DNA from: a bacterium M00.F.Ca.ET.205.01.1.1
GTDB lineage: Bacteria > Pseudomonadota > Alphaproteobacteria > Rhizobiales > Rhizobiaceae
Direction: 5' to 3'
NCBI GenBank assembly: GCA_004791255.1
Contig: SRUQ01000006.1
Location: forward strand, 248,001 to 312,000
DNA length: 64,000 nucleotides
In this document: in pieces, positions 44,275-53,293 of the stretch
How the letters are laid out: each line of letters starts with the position of its first letter
How positions within the stretch are numbered: position 1 is the first letter of the stretch
Notes under the pieces: model-generated
Told to the model about the DNA's origin: nothing
Seen by the model: the letters and a program-made list of their open reading frames with translations, nothing else
The model's database searches: none
Position numbers and translations under genes: made by a program

Positions 44275-47200
44275 ATGAACATCCAGTCGAAACACACCGA
44301 GCCGCTGATCCTGTCGGGCCGCGACGTGACCGCGGTACTTGGGCCGACCAATACCGGCAAGACCCATCTCGCCATCGAGCGCATGGTGGCGCACGAGACC
44401 GGCATCATCGGCCTGCCGCTCCGGCTGCTGGCGCGCGAAGTCTATGCCCGCGTCTGCGAGAAGGTCGGCGCCCACAAGGTGGCGCTCATCACCGGCGAGG
44501 AGAAGATCCAGCCGGTGGGCGCGAAATATTCGGTCTGCACCGTCGAGGCCATGCCGCGCGAGACCGACGCCGCCTTCGTCGCCATCGATGAGGTGCAGCT
44601 CGCCGGCGACCTCGAGCGCGGCCACATCTTCACCGACCGCATCCTGCATTTGCGCGGCCGCCAGGAGACCCTGCTGCTCGGCGCGGCCACCATGCACGGC
44701 ATCTTGCAGCGGCTTCTGAAAGGCGTCTCGGTGGTGACGCGGCCGCGGCTCTCGCATCTCGCCTATGCCGGTTCGAAGAAGCTGACCCGGCTGCCGCGAC
44801 GCACGGCGATCGTCGCTTTCTCCGCTGACGAGGTCTACGCCATCGCCGAGCTGATCCGCCGCCAGCAGGGCGGTGCCGCCGTCGTGCTTGGCGCGCTGTC
44901 GCCGCGCACCCGCAACGCGCAGGTGGCTTTGTTCCAGGCCGGCGACGTCGACTACCTCATTGCCACCGACGCCATCGGCATGGGCCTCAACCTCGATCTC
45001 GACCATGTCGCCTTCGCCCAGAACCGCAAGTTCGACGGTTACCAGTTTCGCAATCTGACGGCGGCCGAACTCGGCCAGATCGCCGGCCGCGCCGGCCGGC
45101 ATCTGCGCGACGGCACTTTCGGCGTCACCGGCCAGGTCGATCCGCTGGATGAGGATCTGGTCCAGAAGATCGAAAGCCATGATTTCGAACCGGTGAAGGT
45201 GCTGCAGTGGCGCACCGCGCAGTTCGATTTCGCCAGCCTCGACGCGCTGAAGCGCTCGATCGAAACCAACGCGCCCGTGGAAGGCCTGACGCGGGCGCTG
45301 CCGGCGGTCGATGCACAGGCGCTCGAACATCTTTCCCGCGACGAGGAGATCAGGGCGCTCGCTACAGATGCCAAGCGCGTGGCGTTGCTGTGGGAAGCCT
45401 GCGCGCTGCCCGACTACCGCAAGATTGCGCCGGCCCAGCATGCCGACCTGATCGCCTCCATCTACATGGACCTCGCCCGCCATGGCCATGTCGATGAGAA
45501 TTACATGGCCGAGCAGGTGCGCCGCGCCGACACCACCGAGGGCGACATCGACACGCTGTCGCATCGCATTGCGCAGATCCGCACCTGGACATTCGTGTCG
45601 AACCGGCCCGGCTGGCTGGCCGATCAGGCACACTGGCAGGAAAAGACGCGCGAAATCGAAGACAGATTGTCGGATGCGCTGCATGAGCGGTTGACGAAAC
45701 GCTTCGTAGACCGCAGGACTTCCGTCCTCATGCGGCGCCTTAGAGAAAATACCATGCCTGAAGCCGAAATTAGCCCTACCGGAACCGTCCTTGTCGAAGG
45801 CCATCATGTCGGCGAGTTGCAAGGGTTCCGTTTCACCGCTGACCAGACGGCCGGCGGCGAAGACGCCAAAGCCGTGCGCACGGCCGCGCAAAAGGCGCTG
45901 GCCGCCGAGTTCGAGGCGCGCGCCGAACGCTTCGGCGCCTGCGCCAATGGCGACCTGGCGCTAGGCTCGGACGGCACGCTGCGCTGGATCGGCGCGCCGA
46001 TCGGCACGCTGGTTTCGGGCGAAGACGCGCTGAAGCCGCGCCTGGTGCTGCTGGCCGACGAACAACTGACCGGCCCGGCCCGCGACAAGGTCGCGGCGCG
46101 TGCCGAGCGCTTCGTCAATTTCCAGATCGAGTCGCTGCTGAAGCCGCTGGTCGACCTGAAGAACGCCGACCAGATCACCGGCATCGGCCGTGGCATCGCC
46201 TTCCAGCTGGTCGAGCATTTCGGCCTCATCAATCGCCGCGACATCGCCGAGGAGATGAAGTCGCTCGACCAGGAGGGCCGTGCGGCGCTCCGTCGCCTCG
46301 GCGTGCGCTTCGGCGCCTATCACGTTTTCGTGCCGGCGCTGATCAAGCCGGCGCCCGCCGGGTTGGTGACCTTGCTGTGGGCCTTGAAGAACGATGGCAA
46401 GGACAAGGCGGGTTTCGGCGACGTCGTCCATGCGCTGGCCTCCGGTCGCACGTCCGTGGTGATCGATCCGGCATTCGACAAGGCCTTCTACAAGCTTGCC
46501 GGCTACCGCAATCTCGGCCGCCGCGCCGTGCGCATCGACATTCTGGAGCGGCTGGCTGATCTCATCCGCCCGGCGACGAACTGGAAGCCCGGCCTCGGCC
46601 AGCGTCCGGACGGCGCCTATGACGGCCAGTCCTTCATGGTAACGCCGCCGATGATGTCGATCCTCGGCGCCACCGCCGACGATATGGAAGAAATCCTGAA
46701 AGGCCTCGGCTATCGCGCCGAGCCGAAGCCGCCGGCCGAAGTCAAGGCGCGGCTCGAGGCGCAGGACAACGCCGCGCGCGAAGCCGCCGCGGCAAAACTC
46801 GCGGCGGAAGAGGCTGCGCGTGCCGAGCAGGCCAGGGCAGCGGAAGCTGCGGCAATGGACGCAGTCGCAGAAGCTTCAGTCGAAGGTTCCGAGGCGGCTG
46901 TTGCCGTTGATGCAGCCATCGAAGTTCCCGAGCAGGCTGTTGCCGTTGACGCCGCCGCCGAAACTCCTGCCGAAGCCGTAGCCGAGCCTGTCGCGGAAGG
47001 GCCGGCAGAAGCTCAGGCCGAGGCCACGGAAGATGCTCCTGCTGAAACCGTGGAAGAAGCTCCGTCTGTGGTGGAAGCTATCGCTGACGTCACTGCCACC
47101 GAAAGCGCCGAAGCCCTTACCTCCCCCTCGATGGGGGAGGTCGCGTCGCAAAGCGACGCGGGTGGGGGTGATGGCGCCAACGATGCCAGCGATACAAGCG

Positions 47201-47721
47201 CCGGCGCGGCCCCCGCCCCGGCGCTGCGCGCCGACCCTCCCCACGAGGGGGATGGTGAAGAAGCGCCCAAGCCGATCCTGCTCTGGCGCCAGGGCCGCTT
47301 CGAGCAGCGTCCGCGTCACCACGAAGGCCGCAACAATCGCCCGCGCAACGGCCAGGCGCGCGGTCGTGGCAATGCACCTGCCGCCGATCCTGCCGGCGCG
47401 GCGGCGGCCCCGTCAGGAGAGCGTCCGGCGCATGAAGGTCGCCGCGATGGCACCGGCAAGCCGCGCTTCGACCGTTCGAAGTTCAAGCCCAAGCCGCAAG
47501 GCGAAGGCGAACAGCGTCGCGACGGCCGCCCGCAGGGCGAGCGTCCCGACCGCCGCGAAGGACGGCCGGACTGGAAGGGCGGCAGGCCGGAAGGCAAGGG
47601 CGGCCCGCAAGGTGGCAAGCCCGCGTTCCAGGCCAAGCCGCGCGAGGAGCGCCCGGCACGTTTCGATCCGGACTCGCCCTTCGCCAAGCTCGCCGCCTTG
47701 CGCGACCAGTTGAAGAAGTAA
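44275..47721 (+). CDS. SUV3-like ATP-dependent RNA helicase, long C-terminal tail
   Basis: 1148 residues from ATG 44275. The helicase core (residues about 10-480) resembles mitochondrial SUV3: motif I GPTNTGKTH, motif II IDEVQ, motif III LLGAATMHG, motif VI QIAGRAGRH. A helical second part (to about 820) is followed by an Ala/Glu-rich coiled region (820-945), then a translated palindromic repeat (about 948-995) and an Arg/Gly-rich basic RGG-like tail (1005-1130). It likely acts in RNA decay or structural RNA remodelling; the tail could bind RNA. Alphaproteobacterial orthologues commonly sit near fdxA and carD, as here. Confidence 0.9.
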   Translation: MNIQSKHTEPLILSGRDVTAVLGPTNTGKTHLAIERMVAHETGIIGLPLRLLAREVYARVCEKVGAHKVALITGEEKIQPVGAKYSVCTVEAMPRETDAAFVAIDEVQLAGDLERGHIFTDRILHLRGRQETLLLGAATMHGILQRLLKGVSVVTRPRLSHLAYAGSKKLTRLPRRTAIVAFSADEVYAIAELIRRQQGGAAVVLGALSPRTRNAQVALFQAGDVDYLIATDAIGMGLNLDLDHVAFAQNRKFDGYQFRNLTAAELGQIAGRAGRHLRDGTFGVTGQVDPLDEDLVQKIESHDFEPVKVLQWRTAQFDFASLDALKRSIETNAPVEGLTRALPAVDAQALEHLSRDEEIRALATDAKRVALLWEACALPDYRKIAPAQHADLIASIYMDLARHGHVDENYMAEQVRRADTTEGDIDTLSHRIAQIRTWTFVSNRPGWLADQAHWQEKTREIEDRLSDALHERLTKRFVDRRTSVLMRRLRENTMPEAEISPTGTVLVEGHHVGELQGFRFTADQTAGGEDAKAVRTAAQKALAAEFEARAERFGACANGDLALGSDGTLRWIGAPIGTLVSGEDALKPRLVLLADEQLTGPARDKVAARAERFVNFQIESLLKPLVDLKNADQITGIGRGIAFQLVEHFGLINRRDIAEEMKSLDQEGRAALRRLGVRFGAYHVFVPALIKPAPAGLVTLLWALKNDGKDKAGFGDVVHALASGRTSVVIDPAFDKAFYKLAGYRNLGRRAVRIDILERLADLIRPATNWKPGLGQRPDGAYDGQSFMVTPPMMSILGATADDMEEILKGLGYRAEPKPPAEVKARLEAQDNAAREAAAAKLAAEEAARAEQARAAEAAAMDAVAEASVEGSEAAVAVDAAIEVPEQAVAVDAAAETPAEAVAEPVAEGPAEAQAEATEDAPAETVEEAPSVVEAIADVTATESAEALTSPSMGEVASQSDAGGGDGANDASDTSAGAAPAPALRADPPHEGDGEEAPKPILLWRQGRFEQRPRHHEGRNNRPRNGQARGRGNAPAADPAGAAAAPSGERPAHEGRRDGTGKPRFDRSKFKPKPQGEGEQRRDGRPQGERPDRREGRPDWKGGRPEGKGGPQGGKPAFQAKPREERPARFDPDSPFAKLAALRDQLKK
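47117..47262. repeat. Palindromic repeat element inserted in frame in the helicase gene
   Basis: CCTCCCCCTCGATGGGGGAGG is followed by GACGCGGGTGGGGGTG and ends with GACCCTCCCCACGAGGGGGA: inverted GC-rich blocks typical of dispersed rhizobial palindromic repeats. It adds about 48 codons without a stop, giving a Ser/Gly/Asp/Ala-rich segment. A related short copy is at 57485-57535 between thiP and thiB. Confidence 0.75.
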
Positions 47722-47736
47722 ACTCGGCGGAACAGG

Positions 47737-48123
47737 ATGGTTGTCGAAGGCCGCCAGCGCATCGACAAATGGCTGTTCTTCTCACGCGCGGTGAAATCGC
47801 GCTCGCTGGCCGCCAAACTGGTGGTCGCCGGACGAGTGCGCATCAATCGCGACAAAGCAGCGCAGGCCTCCGATCTAGTCAAGCCGGGCGACGTGCTGAC
47901 CATCACGCTCGACCGGCGCATCTTCGTCTGGAAAGTGCTCGATGCCGGTTCCCGGCGCGGTCCGGCCGAGGAAGCGCGCACGCTCTACGAGGACATCTCG
48001 CCGCCGCCTGCGCCCCGGGAAGCAGCCCCTCCCGATGCCATCCCGGCGCTGCGCGAGGCCGGCAGCGGCCGCCCGACGAAGAAGCAACGCCGCCAGACCG
48101 ACCGCTTGATCAATGAAGATTGA
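47737..48123 (+). CDS. hslR: Hsp15-like S4-domain RNA-binding protein
   Basis: 128 residues. The S4 RNA-binding fold fills residues 7-68 (RIDKWLFFSRAVKSRSLAAK, VVAGRVRINR), followed by a basic C-terminal tail. Hsp15 recycles free 50S subunits carrying nascent chains after heat shock. It begins 16 bases after the helicase stop, so it shares that operon. Confidence 0.88.
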   Translation: MVVEGRQRIDKWLFFSRAVKSRSLAAKLVVAGRVRINRDKAAQASDLVKPGDVLTITLDRRIFVWKVLDAGSRRGPAEEARTLYEDISPPPAPREAAPPDAIPALREAGSGRPTKKQRRQTDRLINED

Positions 48124-48334
48124 TCGATAGCGCTCAGATGAACGCTCCGGGCGGAGTGCATCGCGCTCTGATCCCACTCCTCAAAAGGGCACGGCCGGCG
48201 CCGTCAACCCGGCCCAGTGGAATTCCATTCCGGTAACACTGGCGCCGGTCGCAACGGCTGCCCTTGCCAGAGGCCGGCAAAGGCGTTACCTCACGGAAAA
48301 AGCCAACAAAAACGGGACGTCCCGGAGCCGACCT

Positions 48335-48673
48335 ATGACCTATGTCGTGACCGACAATTGCATCAAGTGCAAATACATGGACTGCATCGAGGTCTGTCCG
48401 GTCGACTGTTTCTACGAAGGCGAGAACATGCTCGTCATCCATCCCGACGAATGCATCGACTGCGGCGTCTGCGAGCCGGAATGCCCGGCCGACGCGATCA
48501 AGCCCGACACCGAGCCGGGCCTCGACAAATGGCTGCAGATCAACACCGAATACGCCGAGAAATGGCCCAACATCACCGCCAAGAAGGAGCCGCCGGCCGA
48601 CGCCAAGACCTTCGACGGCGAGGCGGGCAAGTTCGAAAAATACTTCTCCGCCGAACCCGGCGAAGGCGATTGA
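48335..48673 (+). CDS. fdxA: 7Fe ferredoxin
   Basis: 112 residues. Cys9, 12, 17 and 21 (CIKCKYMDCIEVCP) and Cys25 precede a CIDCGVCEPECP group, the same cysteine layout as Azotobacter FdI with one [3Fe-4S] and one [4Fe-4S] cluster. Low-potential electron carrier; partners not specified. The acidic tail is typical of this FdxA family. Confidence 0.95.
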   Translation: MTYVVTDNCIKCKYMDCIEVCPVDCFYEGENMLVIHPDECIDCGVCEPECPADAIKPDTEPGLDKWLQINTEYAEKWPNITAKKEPPADAKTFDGEAGKFEKYFSAEPGEGD

Positions 48674-49043
48674 CAAGACGGCCGCAAAGGTTGGTATTAC
48701 GCTGGGTAAGAGCCATCTCACATTAACCGCCTTGACAGGCGGCGGTGACCTGTGGCCTTCGCTTGTGCAGCAAAACCTTGATTCTTCCGACTTTTTGTGT
48801 TACATCAGCCAAACATGCCGGTGACACAACGTCGATTTATGGCGCAGACGCCCCAAATCACTGAAAGGTGAAAATCCCACTCCGGACCAGAGCGATCTGG
48901 GCCAGGCGGTCGCAATTCGTGCGGTTTGCCGGTCCCGGCCTTGCCGGTGGGTTCATCTGTTGTGCGGCTAACGATCGGGTCTCCGATCGCGCGAGTTCGG
49001 GCTGGCAGGATGCCGGCACCACAACGAAGGAGTTCAGGGCGTA
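48674..49043. other. Intergenic region ahead of carD
   Basis: 370 bases without a gene. A candidate promoter is TTGATT (48778-48783), a 17-base spacer and TACATC (48801-48806), leaving a leader of about 230 bases. A small hairpin CCGCC-TTGACA-GGCGG lies near 48727-48742. No known riboswitch is recognisable in the leader. Confidence 0.45.
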
Positions 49044-49625
49044 ATGGCAACGATCACCCCGCAGAAGAAGTCCACTGCTGCGCGTCACGGTTTCAAGACC
49101 GGCGAGTACATCGTCTATCCGGCGCATGGCGTCGGGCAGATCGTGTCGATCGACGAGCAGGAAGTGGCCGGCCACAAGCTGGAACTGTTCGTCATCGACT
49201 TCCAGAAGGACAAGATGCGCCTGAAGGTGCCGGTCGCCAAGGCGACCTCGATCGGCATGCGCAAGCTGTCGGAAGAGGATTATGTCGAACGCGCGCTGAA
49301 GGTCGTGCAGGGCCGCGCCCGCGTCAAGCGCACCATGTGGTCGCGCCGCGCCCAGGAGTATGATGCCAAGATCAATTCGGGCGACCTGATCTCGATCTCG
49401 GAAGTCGTGCGCGATCTCTACCGTGCCGACAACCAGCCTGAGCAGTCCTATTCCGAGCGTCAGCTCTATGAGGCCGCGCTCGACCGCATGGCCCGCGAGA
49501 TCGCCGCGGTGAACCGCATGTCGGAAACCGAAGCCGTGCGCCTGATCGAGGTCAACCTCAACAAAGGCCCCAAGCGCGGCGCCAAGGCCGACAACGAGGA
49601 AGCCGAGCAGGAAGAAGCTGCCTGA
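49044..49625 (+). CDS. carD: CarD-family transcriptional regulator
   Basis: 193 residues. The N-terminal Tudor-like RNA-polymerase-binding domain (residues 14-70: TGEYIVYPAHGVGQIVSIDE, FVIDFQKDKMRLKVPV) is followed by the helical domain with TMWSRRAQEYDAKINSGDL that contacts promoter DNA, and an acidic lysine-poor tail. CarD stabilises open complexes at weak promoters such as those of rRNA genes; it is essential in several relatives. Confidence 0.95.
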   Translation: MATITPQKKSTAARHGFKTGEYIVYPAHGVGQIVSIDEQEVAGHKLELFVIDFQKDKMRLKVPVAKATSIGMRKLSEEDYVERALKVVQGRARVKRTMWSRRAQEYDAKINSGDLISISEVVRDLYRADNQPEQSYSERQLYEAALDRMAREIAAVNRMSETEAVRLIEVNLNKGPKRGAKADNEEAEQEEAA

Positions 49626-49650
49626 ATCCCTTTGCCCTAAAGTTCACGAA

Positions 49651-49677
49651 AAACCCGGCCTCGCGCCGGGTTTTTTT
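49651..49677 (+). terminator. Intrinsic terminator of carD
   Basis: AAACCCGGC-CTCGC-GCCGGGTTT with nine-base perfect arms and a run of seven T, 25 bases past the stop codon. Clear Rho-independent terminator. Confidence 0.92.
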
Positions 49678-49703
49678 GTCTTTGGAAGTGAGGGGTAAGG
49701 CGC

Positions 49704-50471
49704 CTACGCCCCGCCTTCCCTCTCCGCTTCATGCTTTAGCGTCGCGATAAAGCGCTTGGTGCGTTCGCGCTCGGGATTGGCGAACAGCGTGGCCGACGGA
49801 CCCTTCTCGACGACGACGCCGGCATCGAGGAACACCGCCTCCTGCGCGATCTTGGAGGCGAGCCGCAGATCGTGCGTCGCCATCACCATGGTCGTGCCCT
49901 CGCTGGCGAGCTGGCCGAGCACGTCGACCACTTCCTGCGCCAGTTCCGGGTCGAGCGCCGAGGTCGGCTCGTCGCAAAGCAGCACTTTCGGCGACGGCGC
50001 CAGCGCCCGGGCGATCGCCACGCGCTGCTGCTGGCCGCCCGAGAGCGTCGCCGGCCAGGCATCGGCCTTGTGCGCCATGCCGACCTTCTCCAGCAGAGCG
50101 AGCGCCCGCTCGCGTGCCCGCGCCTCCGACCATTTCAGCACCGTTACCAGCCCTTCCATGACGTTCTCGATCGCGGTGCGGTGCGGGAACAGCTGGAAGT
50201 TCTGGAACACCATCCCGGTCTGCAGCCGCAGCCGCCTTATGTCGGCCGCAGGCACTTTGCCGCCCGGGCGGAATTCCAGCGCCGCCTCGCCGATGCGCAC
50301 CGTGCCCGAGGTCGGGATCTCCAGGAGGTTGATGCAGCGCAGCAGCGTGCTCTTGCCGCCGCCGGAGGGACCGACCAGCGCGGTGACGCTGCCTTCGGCA
50401 ATGGTGATGGTCACCCCCTTCAGCACGAGATTGTCGCCAAAGCGCTTCTCTATGTCGGTGAGGCCGATCAT
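49704..50471 (-). CDS. Polar amino acid ABC transporter ATPase, cystine/TcyC type
   Basis: 255 residues, third gene of a leftward importer operon. Walker A GPSGGGKSTLLR, Q-loop MVFQNFQLF, signature LSGGQQQR, Walker B VLLCDEPTSALDPE and H-loop ATHD are all intact. It starts by ATGA overlap with the permease gene. A cystine or other polar amino acid substrate is inferred from the binding protein. Confidence 0.94.
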   Translation of the reverse strand: MIGLTDIEKRFGDNLVLKGVTITIAEGSVTALVGPSGGGKSTLLRCINLLEIPTSGTVRIGEAALEFRPGGKVPAADIRRLRLQTGMVFQNFQLFPHRTAIENVMEGLVTVLKWSEARARERALALLEKVGMAHKADAWPATLSGGQQQRVAIARALAPSPKVLLCDEPTSALDPELAQEVVDVLGQLASEGTTMVMATHDLRLASKIAQEAVFLDAGVVVEKGPSATLFANPERERTKRFIATLKHEAEREGGA

Positions 50472-51148
50472 GCGCGCGCCTCCAGGAAACCGCCATAGCG
50501 ATTGAGCCGCGCCTCCAGGCGCGTCTGCAAGGCCGACAGCACTGAGCTCATCGCCAGGTAGAGGGTCGCCGCCTCGACATAGAGGATCAGCGGCTCATAG
50601 CTGGTGGCGACGATGCGCTGCGCCGCCTGGAACATCTCCGGCACGGTGATGGCGGCGGCGAGCGAAGTGTCCTTGACCAGCGAGATGAAGGTGTTGGAGA
50701 GCGGCGGCACCGCGACGCGCCCGGCTTGCGGCAGGATGGTGCGCCGCATCGCCTGGCTCCAGCTCATGCCGATCGAATAGGCGGCTTCCCACTGGCCTTT
50801 CGGCACCGAGCCGATGGCGGCGCGGATGATTTCCGATGTGTAGGCGCCGATGTTGAGAGTGAAGCCGATCAACGCCGCCGTGAAGGCGTCGAGCAGGATG
50901 CCGACCGACGGCAGGCCGTAGAAGATGAGGAACAGCTGCACCAGAAGCGGCGTGCCGCGGAAAATCCAGACATAGAAGCGCACCAGCATGACCAGCGGCT
51001 TCGGCCCGAACAGCCGGCCAAGTGCCGCCCCTAGCCCGACCGTTAGACCGAGAACGAAGGACAGCAGCGTCAGCGGCACGGTGAAGATCAGCGCGGCCCA
51101 CAGCAGCGAGGGCAGCGAGTCCAGCATCAGTTGCAGCCAGTGCGGCAC
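50468..51148 (-). CDS. Polar amino acid ABC transporter permease, cystine/TcyB type
   Basis: 226 residues, about five membrane helices. It has VWIFRGTPLLVQLFLIFYGLP and the EAA loop GSVPKGQWEAAYSIGMSWSQ. GTG 51148 is preferred (GGAG seven bases upstream); GTG 51157 overlaps that site. A single permease gene implies a homodimer. It is separated from the binding protein gene by a hairpin. Confidence 0.92.
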   Translation of the reverse strand: MPHWLQLMLDSLPSLLWAALIFTVPLTLLSFVLGLTVGLGAALGRLFGPKPLVMLVRFYVWIFRGTPLLVQLFLIFYGLPSVGILLDAFTAALIGFTLNIGAYTSEIIRAAIGSVPKGQWEAAYSIGMSWSQAMRRTILPQAGRVAVPPLSNTFISLVKDTSLAAAITVPEMFQAAQRIVATSYEPLILYVEAATLYLAMSSVLSALQTRLEARLNRYGGFLEARA

Positions 51149-51216
51149 GAAAGACACTCCGGAATGGTAGAGGCGGTTTCAGCGAAACGCGAATGCGTCA
51201 GCCATATCACGATAAA

Positions 51217-51247
51217 AGCGGCGAGCCGTCAAAGACGACCCGCCGCT
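51217..51247 (-). terminator. Attenuator-like hairpin between binding-protein and permease genes
   Basis: AGCGGCG/CGCCGCT outer arms with inner CGTC-AAA-GACG, 38 bases past the binding-protein stop. On the transcribed (minus) strand the stem runs directly into TTTT. Probably terminates part of the transcripts so that binding protein exceeds permease. Confidence 0.7.
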
Positions 51248-51284
51248 GGATACGCTGTAGCGGCCGACAGCCGGCCCTTATGAA

Positions 51285-52058
51285 TTACTTCGAGACGTCC
51301 TGGCCGAAATAGGTGTCGGCGATCTTCTTGTAGGTGCCGTCGGCCTTGATATCGGCCAGCGCCTTGTTGATGGCGGCAACCAGCTCCGGATCGCCCTTGC
51401 GCACGATGACGCCGGAATAGTCGGCGTTTTCTTCCTGCGCGGCGATCTTCACATTGGCGTCGGGCTTGTGCTTCTTGAAGTCGAGGAAGGACAGGCTGTC
51501 ATTGATGGTGGCGTCGGCGCGGCCGGTCAAAAGCAGCTGGATCGACTGGTCGAAGCCATCGGTGCCGACGAGTTCGGCGCCGTTCGTCTCGGCCAGCTTG
51601 CCGAAGTTCGAGGTCAGCGACTGGGCCGACTTCTTGCCCTTGAGGTCGGCGAAGCTCTTGATGTCGGTGTTGTCGCCGCGCACGATCAGCACCGCCTTGG
51701 AGGCAATGTAGGGATCGGAGAAATCATACTTCGCCTTGCGCGCGTCGGTGATGCCGACTTCGTTGATAACGGCGTCGTAGCGACTGACATCGAGGCCGGC
51801 GATCAAGCCGTCCCACTTGCCTTCGAGGTACTCGACCTTGACGCCGAGCTTGTCGCCGATCGCCTTGGCGATCTCCACGTCGAAACCGACCAGCGCGCCA
51901 CCGGCATCATGATAGGTGAAGGGCGCATAGGTCCCTTCCGTGCCGACCTTGATGACGCCAGCCTGCTTGATCTGGTCGAGATTGGCGCCGGCATGGCCTG
52001 CGGCGACGGCCAGAGCCTGCAGCGTTCCGGCGACGATAAGTGACTTCAGCCATTTCAT
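51285..52058 (-). CDS. Cystine-type amino acid ABC transporter substrate-binding protein
   Basis: 257 residues from ATG 52058. Signal peptide MKWLKSLIVAGTLQALAVAA, cleavage near AGA. The mature N-terminus (IKVGTEGTYAPFTYHD, GFDVEIAKAIGDKLGVKV) and EGKWDGLIAGLDVSRYDAVIN match FliY/TcyA, the cystine-binding members of solute-binding family 3. First gene of the three-gene importer; a strong ligand assignment would need binding data, but glutamine or arginine binders look different here. Confidence 0.9.
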   Translation of the reverse strand: MKWLKSLIVAGTLQALAVAAGHAGANLDQIKQAGVIKVGTEGTYAPFTYHDAGGALVGFDVEIAKAIGDKLGVKVEYLEGKWDGLIAGLDVSRYDAVINEVGITDARKAKYDFSDPYIASKAVLIVRGDNTDIKSFADLKGKKSAQSLTSNFGKLAETNGAELVGTDGFDQSIQLLLTGRADATINDSLSFLDFKKHKPDANVKIAAQEENADYSGVIVRKGDPELVAAINKALADIKADGTYKKIADTYFGQDVSK

Positions 52059-52392
52059 ATTTCTGTGATCCCGTCCTTGGCCGGATGGCCGGCACGTTGT
52101 GAGTTTTTGGAAACTGGCAGATGTATGCCGAAAAAATAAGGAACGAAATTTCAAAAGCAACACGTTCCTGAAATCAGATTCTCGAAATGGTGCTTTTTAA
52201 CCCGATGCGAGGGCTGACGGAAACTCCGGCGCTGTGCCTCCAGGCAGCACCATCCACGCGCCTGCGGCAGCGGAACCTTTCCCGCGCATGGCACGTTCTG
52301 GCTGTTCTAGGGCACGCGACCGCCATTTCAACCCAGGGCGCCTTGCCAAGCTTGAAAAGTCATCCGCATCGCCTGAGCCAAGGAGCGCCTCA
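52059..52392. other. Divergent intergenic region, importer/rpoH
   Basis: 334 bases without a gene between the cystine-type importer and rpoH. CTTGAAA at 52351-52357 resembles the -35 of alphaproteobacterial RpoH promoters, but no good -10 follows. An in-frame extension of rpoH upstream is open but lacks homology-like sequence. Confidence 0.45.
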
Positions 52393-53256
52393 ATGATGGA
52401 AGACACGGCAGGACGGATCATGGTCCGGGCGGCAATGAGGGCTCCTTACCTCGAGCGCGACGAGGAGCATCGGCTCGCTTTGCGCTGGAAGGAAGACAAC
52501 GACCAGAACGCGCTGCATAGCATCACCGTAGCCCATATGCGCCTGGTCATCTCCATGGCCTCCAAATTCCGCCACTACGGCCTGCCGCTCGGCGACCTGG
52601 TCCAGGAAGGCCATGTCGGCCTGCTCGAGGCCGCCGCCCGCTTCGAACCGGAGCGCGAGGTGCGCTTTTCCACCTACGCGACCTGGTGGATTCGCGCCTC
52701 GATGCAGGACTACATCCTGCGCAACTGGTCGATCGTGCGTGGCGGCACCAGCTCGGCGCAGAAGGCGCTGTTCTTCAACCTGCGGCGCCTGCGCGCCCGC
52801 TTGGCCAACGGCGCAGAGCCACTGTCGAATGCCGCACTCTATCGCGAGGTGTCGGTGGCGCTCGGTGTTTCCGAAGCCGACGTCGCCATGATGGATTCGC
52901 GGCTGTCGTCGCCCGATTCCTCGCTCAACGTGCCGCTTGCCGACGATGGCGGCACAACCGAGCGCATGGATTTCCTGGTCTCGGACGATCCCCTGCCCGA
53001 CGAGATCGTCACCGACAAGATCGATGTCGCGCGACGCTCGCTGTGGCTGCATGAAGCGCTTCGCGCGCTCAACGCACGCGAACTCAGGATCATCGAGGAG
53101 CGCCGGTTGAACGACGAGGGCGCAACGCTAGAGGCGCTCGGCGAGACCCTCGGCATTTCCAAGGAGCGCGTTCGCCAGATTGAGGCCCGCGCCATGGAAA
53201 AGCTGAAAGTGGCGCTGGTGGCGCAGAACCCGGAATTCATGGCGAGCGCCGCCTGA
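52393..53256 (+). CDS. rpoH: RNA polymerase sigma-32 (heat-shock) factor
   Basis: 287 residues. Region 2 (MRLVISMASKFRHYGLPLGD, LVQEGHVGLLEAAARFEP, RFSTYATWWIRASMQDYIL) and region 4 (ALNARELRIIEERRL, LGISKERVRQIEARAMEKL) are complete. The RpoH box QKALFFNLRRLR identifies it as a sigma-32 family member rather than RpoD. ATG 52393 follows AAGGAGCG. Rhizobia usually have two rpoH copies; which one this is cannot be told. Confidence 0.93.
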   Translation: MMEDTAGRIMVRAAMRAPYLERDEEHRLALRWKEDNDQNALHSITVAHMRLVISMASKFRHYGLPLGDLVQEGHVGLLEAAARFEPEREVRFSTYATWWIRASMQDYILRNWSIVRGGTSSAQKALFFNLRRLRARLANGAEPLSNAALYREVSVALGVSEADVAMMDSRLSSPDSSLNVPLADDGGTTERMDFLVSDDPLPDEIVTDKIDVARRSLWLHEALRALNARELRIIEERRLNDEGATLEALGETLGISKERVRQIEARAMEKLKVALVAQNPEFMASAA

Positions 53257-53293
53257 CAGGCCAATGCCCGCCACCTCAGGCGCCCGGCAAGTT

